From: Candidatus Liminaster caballi | GTDB taxonomy: Bacteria; Bacteroidota; Bacteroidia; Bacteroidales; UBA3663 | Direction of reading: 5' to 3' | Assembly: GCA_018065085.1 (NCBI GenBank) | Contig: JAGHUA010000003.1 | Location: 62,001-126,000 of the forward strand | Length of the DNA: 64,000 bases | Shown here: positions 57,180-64,000 of the stretch, one piece after another | How positions within the stretch are numbered: position 1 is the first letter of the stretch | How the letters are laid out: every line of letters starts with the position of its first letter | Made by a program: the position numbers and the translations under genes | The notes under the pieces: model-generated | What the model saw: the letters and a program-made list of their open reading frames with translations, nothing else | Told to the model about the DNA's origin: nothing | Databases searched by the model: none

Positions 57180-58661
57180 ATGCGCCGTTATTTGTCATTT
57201 CTTTTGGTTGCTCTCGTCTCTCTGCTTTCATGTTCGCATCGTGAAGCAGGGGAGGTTCTCGATACAAAGTCGGAAGCCAGACAAGCGTTGCTCCGTACGC
57301 AAGAGCAGTATAGAAACTATATCATTCCTTCCAGTGATTCTCTGATCTCGCTTGCAGCCGATTATTATGAGGAGGAGGGCGATGAAGAAGAAAAGTTTTA
57401 TGCCTATCTGTACCAAGGACTGACCAGATACGAATTGAGAGACTACGAAGGCTCCTCCCAATCATTTATGCGAGCATTGTCAAATTCCTCCGCTATTGAC
57501 GATGGTTATGCCATGGGACAGATGTATGACCATATTGCTCTTATCAATCTGATATTTCATTGTTCCGATGCTTATGGTTATGCGCAAAAGGCCTATACTG
57601 CCTTTTCGTCACATAATCTCACAGATTACGCTGCCAATGCCTTGATTGTAATAGCTTCATATTATCTCCATTCCCAGCAGTTCGACTCATGCCGCATAGT
57701 TCTTGACGAGGCTGTCATGGAGGCAAAGCTCCTGTCGGATACATTTCTTTTGAACGAAGCAGAATCTGTGAAGGCACAGTATGCAATCTGTGTCGATTCC
57801 GTGTCATTGGCCGAAGAACTGTTGTGTAATCTGATGGAACATAGTGACTATGTGTTACAGCCCCGAGACATTGCAACCCTGGCAACAATATCGGCTTATA
57901 ATGGAGACACAGCATCAGCACGAAAGTATCTGCATGAGATTCGGCAAAGCTGTGTCGATTTCAATGATTCGATTTTTTATTATACCAGTTCCTATTGGGT
58001 AAATCGTATCTCAGGCAGTCTGCGAGAGATGTCCTTATGTCAGGATACTCTTCTCAAAATAGAAGAACGTGTGATAAGTGAGAAATTCCGGCATACCTCC
58101 ATAGCTTCGCAGAAAGAATATGCCGAGATGAACTTAAAACGGGCAGAACACCGTGGTCGGACAATGACCATTCTGATAATCGGTCTGCTACTGTTGCTAA
58201 TGCTGATCATCTGTCTGTCTGTCCTGCTTCTGCAAAAGAAGAGAATTGAGATATTGCTGTTGCATAAGACCATTCAGAAGATGGAGATGGACAAAGAGCT
58301 GCATGCCGTGGACTATGAAAAAGCTCTTTTCTCTTTGAAGTCCGATGCATTCATCCAAAGTATTCAGGCTGTTGCACGCAGCAACCGCGGTCTGTCAGCC
58401 TCCGAGTTGTATCGCTTGAATTCATTGTTCTGTGAGAAACTGCCACACTTCGAAAGTTCATTGCGCGAATTGATTTCTTTGAGCGAAACAGAATGGCAGA
58501 TTTGTATGCTGCTGAAAATCTCTTGCTCACCGGGCGATATAGCAGTCCTTCTGAACAAGTCGGCAGGTGCAATTTCCTCCGCTCGCATCAGAATGTATCA
58601 GAAAGTTTTCCATAAAAAGGGACATACAAACGATTGGGATGCCTTCATCAATGGGATTTAG
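57180..58661 (+). CDS. Membrane-bound TPR regulator with C-terminal HTH-like domain
   Basis: Lipobox-like/signal N-terminus, helical repeats, TM TMTILIIGLLLLLMLIICLSVLLL, coiled coil, SLSETEWQICMLLKISCSPGDIAVLLNKSAGAISSARIRMYQKVF. Confidence 0.75.
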   Translation: MRRYLSFLLVALVSLLSCSHREAGEVLDTKSEARQALLRTQEQYRNYIIPSSDSLISLAADYYEEEGDEEEKFYAYLYQGLTRYELRDYEGSSQSFMRALSNSSAIDDGYAMGQMYDHIALINLIFHCSDAYGYAQKAYTAFSSHNLTDYAANALIVIASYYLHSQQFDSCRIVLDEAVMEAKLLSDTFLLNEAESVKAQYAICVDSVSLAEELLCNLMEHSDYVLQPRDIATLATISAYNGDTASARKYLHEIRQSCVDFNDSIFYYTSSYWVNRISGSLREMSLCQDTLLKIEERVISEKFRHTSIASQKEYAEMNLKRAEHRGRTMTILIIGLLLLLMLIICLSVLLLQKKRIEILLLHKTIQKMEMDKELHAVDYEKALFSLKSDAFIQSIQAVARSNRGLSASELYRLNSLFCEKLPHFESSLRELISLSETEWQICMLLKISCSPGDIAVLLNKSAGAISSARIRMYQKVFHKKGHTNDWDAFINGI

Positions 58662-58857
58662 TCAAAGATGCGCAATTTTGCGCAATCATTTTTTTGCCCC
58701 ATTCCCGGGAAAACTGTAACTTTGCGCCCAGTTTTTAATTTTGTAACATAGATTTTGTTGCAGATTGTAACAATAACGAATTACAATGCTCCGCACACTA
58801 AACTGCCGACGTCTTCGTTATTAAATATGAGGCAAAAAACACATTATTATTTATATT

Positions 58858-60192
58858 ATGAAGAAAATAATTCTTTTGCTTTGTGCTTTATGCGGCACTG
58901 CTATTGCCAGCGCCAGTGATGTTGAAGTAGATGGAATCTGGTATGACTTTAACACTTCCGCCCGAATTGCTTCTGTCACCTATCGCGGCAGTGGTTATGA
59001 CAGTTATTCTGATGAGTATTCTGGAAATGTGATCATTCCTTCTTCCGTTACCTATGACGGAGAAATCTATTCCGTGACCAGCATCGGAGAATGTGCATTT
59101 GCTTATTGTAGCAGCTTGACCTCTGTCACGATTGGCAGCTCTGTTACTGACATCGAAGGTTCTGCGTTCCATGGCTGCAGCGGCTTGATATCTGTCACAA
59201 TTGGCAGCTCGGTTACAAGCATCGGATTTGGTGCATTCTATGACTGTAGCGGCCTGACTTATGTTTCTATTGGCAACTCTGTGACCCACATCGGAACTCT
59301 CGCGTTCTATGGCTGCAGCAGCCTGACTTCAATCTCTATTCCAAACTCGGTGACAAGCATCGGTGCCCAAGCGTTTTTCGCCTGTAGCGGTCTGACTTCT
59401 GTTTCTATTGGCAACTCAGTGACCTGCATCGACTTCTGGGCGTTCTATGATTGTAGCAGCCTGACTTCTGTCACAATTGGCAGCTCTGTTACTAGCATTG
59501 GATACTGTGCGTTCTTCAATTGTAGTAGCCTTACTTCTGTCAACATCCCAAACTCTGTTACTAGCATTGGTAGCTCTGCGTTCTATAATTGTAGCAGCCT
59601 GACTTCTGTCACTATTCCAAACTCGGTGGCAAGCATCGGAACTGAGGCATTCCGATATTGCAGTAGTCTGACTTCTGTCACTGTTCCAAACTCAGTGACA
59701 AGCATTGAATCGTCAGTGTTCTCCGACTGTAGCAGCCTGACTTCTATAAGTATTCCAAATTCGGTTACAAGCATCGGAGCCTTTGCTTTTTATGGCTGCA
59801 ACAGCCTGACTTCTGTCATTATCCCAGACTCGGTGATTAGCATCGGATATTATGCGTTCTTTGGCTGCAAAAATATAAACAAAGTGGTCTCAATGAACTC
59901 GACACCTCCAGATATTGATGATTCTGTGTTTTGGGGTATTGATTATGCAAACTGCGAACTCATTGTTCCTGCTGATGCTGTCGCTGAATATAGCCATCAT
60001 GCTTATTGGGGAATGTTCAAGAACCTTAAGGGCGAAGACGATATGAGTCAGAATGAAACAGATGGTATCGACCTGCAGAAATTTTTAGAGGATGAGAAGA
60101 ACGTAATGTTCGATATGACAGGACGTCGCATCAACCAGATTCCGCAGAATGGATTCTACATTCGCGGCGGAAAGAAGAAAACAAGGTTGTAA
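58858..60192 (+). CDS. BspA-like leucine-rich repeat (LRR_5) exported protein
   Basis: Signal peptide; >=11 tandem copies of ~23-aa IPNSVTSIGxxAFYxCSSLTSVT; C-terminus MFDMTGRRINQIPQNGFYIRGGKKKTRL. Confidence 0.93.
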   Translation: MKKIILLLCALCGTAIASASDVEVDGIWYDFNTSARIASVTYRGSGYDSYSDEYSGNVIIPSSVTYDGEIYSVTSIGECAFAYCSSLTSVTIGSSVTDIEGSAFHGCSGLISVTIGSSVTSIGFGAFYDCSGLTYVSIGNSVTHIGTLAFYGCSSLTSISIPNSVTSIGAQAFFACSGLTSVSIGNSVTCIDFWAFYDCSSLTSVTIGSSVTSIGYCAFFNCSSLTSVNIPNSVTSIGSSAFYNCSSLTSVTIPNSVASIGTEAFRYCSSLTSVTVPNSVTSIESSVFSDCSSLTSISIPNSVTSIGAFAFYGCNSLTSVIIPDSVISIGYYAFFGCKNINKVVSMNSTPPDIDDSVFWGIDYANCELIVPADAVAEYSHHAYWGMFKNLKGEDDMSQNETDGIDLQKFLEDEKNVMFDMTGRRINQIPQNGFYIRGGKKKTRL

Positions 60193-60228
60193 GCTTGTAA
60201 TTATTTAATCAAAGCAGAATAGCGTCTC

Positions 60229-60495
60229 CTAATGACGCAAAAAAACAAGCAAAAACACGATCAAGAGTCCCGTCTGCTTGTCAAGCTGCATCTTCAGGTC
60301 GATGTCCTCCTGTTCCTTCGCAGCACGCAGCGTAGCGAACTGACTGCCGGCTTTACTTGCAACTTTCGTGTCGGCCTCGACTCGAGCCAGCACGTTGCTG
60401 ATGATGAGATAGTGTGCGCCATTGTTCAGACGCTCAAGGCTAATTGCTTGAATCTCGCCCCAGAAACACTGTTTCCTGCCCGATTCCATTCTTCG
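60229..60495 (-). pseudogene. Probable truncated DUF6261-like gene remnant
   Basis: Reverse reading AISLERLNNGAHYLIISNVLARVEADTKVASKAGSQFATLRAAKEQEDIDLKMQLDKQTG resembles a DUF6261 N-terminus, then diverges into LLIVFLLVFLRH and stops. Confidence 0.4.
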
Positions 60496-60793
60496 CGGAC
60501 AAAATGTCACACGTTTCTCGTTCGTTTCCGTCACGAATGGAAGAAATGACTGTGTTTCTTGCGCCATTCCGAGCCGCGCGGCGTTAGTGACAGCGTTTCT
60601 TGTTATCCGCATTTCTTCGCGATGGTTTGGCACGGTGTTCCCAATCCGTCTCTGTCCCAATCTTATCGAAAAACAGCCCAGTCATTACCGACTGAGCTGC
60701 CATTTGAGACTGCGATAAAGGAATGATCACCCTTATTGACTCGCCTTGCAAATCTGGAAAATTTCAATTATTGATTGACTTAGGGAAAAGTCG

Positions 60794-62701
60794 TTATTTG
60801 ATTAGTTTTTCTATTTCTGCTGCACGTTCCTCTGAAATACCAAGCATCTTGCGAACCTTGTCAAGGAGGCGGCGTTCTTTATCAGAGACAATGCCATCTA
60901 TCGCACATTCTTTGTATTCTTTCAGATACTCTTGCTCGTCTTCTGTGAGTTTGGGTGTTGACAAAGATGCTTCAAGTTCAGATGCTCTAGCAGCAGAGAT
61001 TCCTAATTTTGAACGAATCTTATCGAGAAGTCTGCGCTCACGAGGACCTATCTCTCCATCGGCCAGACATTCCTTGACTTCTTCGAGGTATTCCTTCTCG
61101 TCTGTTGTAAATGAGGCTTTTGGTGAGGGGGGCAAAACTTGATTGTTATTCTGAGGGAATCCATTCAACTGAGAAAGAGGCGCGAACTTTACATTGATAG
61201 AAAGAACTGCATTCTCCTGAGTCGAGAATTTTTGTTCTTCAGTAGTATCGAAGTTAACGCTCATGTCAAGGAATAGAGATTTAACCTCAGCTTTTATCTC
61301 AGTCATTTCTCTTCCTTCTATCATTTGGCTCTTTTTAGTCTCAATACGTTCTTGATGAGATGTCAGCCCTCCATTTATTCTTTGCGAAACAAGTCTTTGC
61401 CATGATGGTTCATTGTCATACCACACCAATCCATCAGGAACGGTGGGCTTATTATGAGGCTCAAAGGTTTGATGGAGGCTAATAGAACGACTCAATTCCT
61501 CTATCATGTGACGGTTATAATCTCTATTTCGAGATCCTGAGCCGTTTGCAGCCCAATGGTCAATATTAACAGAAACTTCTTTTTTGCCAGTAACATCTCC
61601 ATCGCTTGAAGAAGAATTTATGCAATCAATGGAGATCTCTGTTGCGCCCAAGCACTGTGCAAGTTGGCAGAACTCACGAACTTTATCCTCAACAAATTCT
61701 AATTGATATGATTCAAATGGGATGTATTTGTTTGGAATTAGTGGATGGCCGACATATATCTCATTTTTAATTGGATGCCCAAAGGGGAAGGATAAACTTT
61801 TTGACTCAGAATATTCTAATTGATTAATCTTATTGAAAAGATTATAAGAATAATGATCAACGATAATTATAACCTTGCGATCTTGATAAGGAATGTTCTC
61901 TAAATTATCTAAGAAATTTTGATTTGCGTTGAGGAACATTTCATAACAGAAGTTCTTCGTACTTGTTCCTTCTTTTGTAACAGCATTTGACGGGATACGA
62001 TCATAGGCAGCAAGAGTATATCTTCGAACAGATGTCCAATCATTAACAGCCTGAGCTGCTTTAGACAGCTGAAAACATAGCATAGCATAGGATTGGTTTG
62101 TTTGGAGTTCCTCCTGAAGGCCTCTCAAACATGTTTCAATTGTCCTCTGATATTGACTGTTCTGAAAATAGTATTTACCAACCAATCCATAATAGATGGC
62201 TGCATTTTTAGGAAACATATCGATACAAGAGAAGCATAGATTTACGGCATCTTGATCATTGTTTGCAACTTTTTCGTTACATTCAACCAATGACATTGCT
62301 TCATCCTTAAGAACCTTTATTAAAATGGATACACATTCTTCGGCAGCTTGAATGTTATTAATTCCCAATAAAAAATACGGAATAGAGAAACGGCAACTAG
62401 CAGTGTCATCATTATTAATGGGCAGAATATAATTACCTTGTATTTTAAAATAGGCAAGGTTATTCCATTCCACAGAATAACGATCTTTTACAATACGCTG
62501 ATCAGTAATTAGCAAACCTTCAGTATTGCCGTCAACAAATGCAAATAATATTTGCTCCTCACTTGTTGCTTTATGCAATATATGAAGATTCCAATATGTT
62601 CCAGAGTCTGGACAAACATGGAAGACTCCTTGCGATTCAGGTTTCCAATATGTTGCGTTTTTCATTAGAAAACGAAAAACATCGTATTTCCTATTATTCA
62701 T
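60794..62701 (-). CDS. 635-aa protein of unknown function: N-terminal PH-like region, TPR region, central domain, two tandem C-terminal TerB-like motifs
   Basis: C-terminal duplicated EKEYLEEVKECLADGEIGPRERRLLDKIRSKLGISAARASELE and EQEYLKEYKECAIDGIVSDKERRLLDKVRKMLGISEERAAEIE; long AT-rich ORF. Confidence 0.7.
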   Translation of the reverse strand: MNNRKYDVFRFLMKNATYWKPESQGVFHVCPDSGTYWNLHILHKATSEEQILFAFVDGNTEGLLITDQRIVKDRYSVEWNNLAYFKIQGNYILPINNDDTASCRFSIPYFLLGINNIQAAEECVSILIKVLKDEAMSLVECNEKVANNDQDAVNLCFSCIDMFPKNAAIYYGLVGKYYFQNSQYQRTIETCLRGLQEELQTNQSYAMLCFQLSKAAQAVNDWTSVRRYTLAAYDRIPSNAVTKEGTSTKNFCYEMFLNANQNFLDNLENIPYQDRKVIIIVDHYSYNLFNKINQLEYSESKSLSFPFGHPIKNEIYVGHPLIPNKYIPFESYQLEFVEDKVREFCQLAQCLGATEISIDCINSSSSDGDVTGKKEVSVNIDHWAANGSGSRNRDYNRHMIEELSRSISLHQTFEPHNKPTVPDGLVWYDNEPSWQRLVSQRINGGLTSHQERIETKKSQMIEGREMTEIKAEVKSLFLDMSVNFDTTEEQKFSTQENAVLSINVKFAPLSQLNGFPQNNNQVLPPSPKASFTTDEKEYLEEVKECLADGEIGPRERRLLDKIRSKLGISAARASELEASLSTPKLTEDEQEYLKEYKECAIDGIVSDKERRLLDKVRKMLGISEERAAEIEKLIK

Positions 62702-62757
62702 GGTTCATTAATACTTTTGTAGTACCATAGATGTCTGTTTATTATTTCTAGTAACTA

Positions 62758-62937
62758 CTATTTATTACTAGCTAATACCATCTCCTTAATTGCCATAATG
62801 GTCGTATAACCAATTCCAGCAACTAAAAGGAGACCCAAAAACAAAGCTACCTGATCTTCGGGGACTTTTTTTGCAAGACTCTCTAATGTGCCATTTTCGG
62901 CGGCACGTTTTACTTTTTCTAAAGAAACATCTTCCAT
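62758..62937 (-). CDS. 59-aa small single-TM protein (below ORF-track cutoff)
   Basis: Reverse reading MEDVSLEKVKRAAENGTLESLAKKVPEDQVALFLGLLLVAGIGYTTIMAIKEMVLASNK*. Confidence 0.65.
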   Translation of the reverse strand: MEDVSLEKVKRAAENGTLESLAKKVPEDQVALFLGLLLVAGIGYTTIMAIKEMVLASNK

Positions 62938-62949
62938 GTTACATTATTT

Positions 62950-63171
62950 TTACCCATTTCTTTCACAACTCAGATACACCGAATTCAAGCATCCTGCCTT
63001 CTTGATGTCAATACCATACATACGCATAAAGGCATCGATGACTAATTGGCCACCGTTAGTATGGATTGGGTCACTGAAACTGTTGCTTACTATCTGGACT
63101 GACATTCCAGGCTCGATACGGATTCCATTGCAATTGGAACGCTGCTTGGTGGTAATTCTAAACAGTGGCAT
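62950..63171 (-). CDS. Small DUF6140-like protein
   Basis: MPLFRITTKQRSNCNGIRIEPGMSVQIVSNSFSDPIHTNGGQLVIDAFMRMYGIDIKKAGCLNSVYLSCERNG. Confidence 0.65.
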   Translation of the reverse strand: MPLFRITTKQRSNCNGIRIEPGMSVQIVSNSFSDPIHTNGGQLVIDAFMRMYGIDIKKAGCLNSVYLSCERNG

Positions 63172-63183
63172 AGTTATGATTGA

Positions 63184-63543
63184 TTAAGACAAAAAAAACA
63201 TTTCAATCTCTTGAAGTAGATATCCACTAGCTTTATTACAATATAATAGACCTAATCCACCTAAGATAAAGGATATAATTGATGTGATAATAAAATAAGA
63301 ATTGTCTTTTGCAAAAAAAGCTGCAATAAGTCGTACAACTCCGTTGATAAGCAAGATATTTGAGATAATGTAAATAGATACGTTATTATGTTGACTAATA
63401 TTCAAGAAAACTATTGCCATTATAAAACTTACTATAGTTCCCCAAACGGTTCGGCCTCGATAATCATCTTCTGGAAATAAATCTGCCAATAGCAATATCA
63501 CAAAAATTGCCATAAAAGTCCATCCAATATAAGTTATTATCAT
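63184..63543 (-). CDS. Small multi-TM membrane protein of unknown function
   Basis: Four hydrophobic segments in 119 aa; same strand and tight spacing with downstream genes. Confidence 0.6.
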   Translation of the reverse strand: MIITYIGWTFMAIFVILLLADLFPEDDYRGRTVWGTIVSFIMAIVFLNISQHNNVSIYIISNILLINGVVRLIAAFFAKDNSYFIITSIISFILGGLGLLYCNKASGYLLQEIEMFFLS

Positions 63544-63593
63544 TGTAATACATAATTGCTTTTAAGATTCCCGAATTAGGCATTATATAAAAC

Positions 63594-63622
63594 AAAAAAG
63601 ACGTGGAATCTTGTCTCACGTC
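63594..63622 (-). terminator. Rho-independent terminator on minus strand
   Basis: Minus strand GACGTG-AGACAAGATTC... CACGTC-TTTTTTG. Confidence 0.75.
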
Positions 63623-63874
63623 CGTCTGGCTGGGCTTCTGGAATTGCCTTGAAGAAAAGATGATGAAACAATACTCCACGCCCAGCCATATATAAAATTG
63701 AACTCATTCTCCCCAAAAGAAGAATGTAGTCCGACTTATATAACAAGCCGAACGAGAAGTGTTAGTTCACTAATCCATCTTCAAATTTTTCCAGAATTTA
63801 GCCAGTGGACAGCGAAAAACGCCTTCTAGTTAATGCTAAGGATAAGTCCTCTCTTTCGAGAATTCCGCCCTTAG
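63594..63874 (-). ncRNA. Putative ~280-nt structured RNA with its own promoter and terminator
   Basis: Minus-strand -7 box TATCTTTG (forward CAAAGATA 63881-63888), several hairpins (63627-63635/63680-63688; 63705-63710/63721-63726; 63732-63737/63745-63750; TCTC-GAAA-GAGA near 63850), terminator at 63594-63622, no convincing ORF. Confidence 0.5.
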
Positions 63875-63880
63875 ACGTTG

Positions 63881-63888
63881 CAAAGATA
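63881..63888 (-). promoter_or_regulatory. Bacteroidetes -7 box (TATCTTTG on minus strand) for the putative RNA/operon
   Basis: Forward CAAAGATA. Confidence 0.6.
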
Positions 63889-64000
63889 AGGAGAAATCTA
63901 TTACAATGTACAAATCATAGTCATAAAAATGCAATTATGAGTAAATATTTGTTTGTTTAACCGATTGTTTTGATAAAATTTGTCAATTATTTGACACTGG

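Noticed and set aside
63464-63679. 71-aa minus-strand ORF MEYCFIIFSSRQFQ... as a gene
   Set aside because: Spans the terminator hairpin and overlaps the start of the 119-aa membrane protein in another frame.
63594-63874. tmRNA, RNase P or SRP RNA identity for the structured RNA
   Set aside because: None of their conserved end or core motifs (for example GAGGAAAGTCC) are present.
1-64000. tRNA or rRNA genes
   Set aside because: No cloverleaf or rRNA signature noticed in the intergenic regions by eye; a tRNAscan/Rfam run would be needed to exclude them.

Overview
Bacteroidales (Prevotella-like) chromosomal window. The gene content and many TAnnTTTG -7 promoter boxes support that assignment. 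Recognisable content: a pectin/arabinan and galacturonate module (truncated GH127 at the left edge, MFS hexuronate-type transporter, KDPG aldolase, KDG kinase, UxaC, UxaB, UxaA, GH51, and a pectinesterase fused to a DUF1460-like domain); a PorT-like protein; an atypical hybrid two-component regulator that appears to lack its HATPase domain; a C10 peptidase; five consecutive exported proteins of unknown function; a housekeeping block (coiled-coil/ZapA, RNase Y, RicT, GldH, RNase R, nucleosidase); ComEA/HMA/TonB receptor; MtaB, IMPase, TrxB, DsbD, TrpS; a membrane TPR-HTH regulator; and a BspA-like LRR protein. At the right edge is an AT-rich accessory cassette of four small or unknown genes preceded by a structured, probably non-coding RNA. 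The most unusual signal is a family of contiguous 41/42-bp imperfect-palindrome repeats: about 19 units at 23294-24095, a solo copy at 24263-24318, and about 7 units at 42383-42675. They are intergenic, have the same orientation in all places, and contain no spacers. The larger array follows an AAA/DUF4143 ATPase gene that itself has a 33-bp x4 promoter-proximal repeat. All calls come from reading the sequence and remembered family motifs; no database searches were run.
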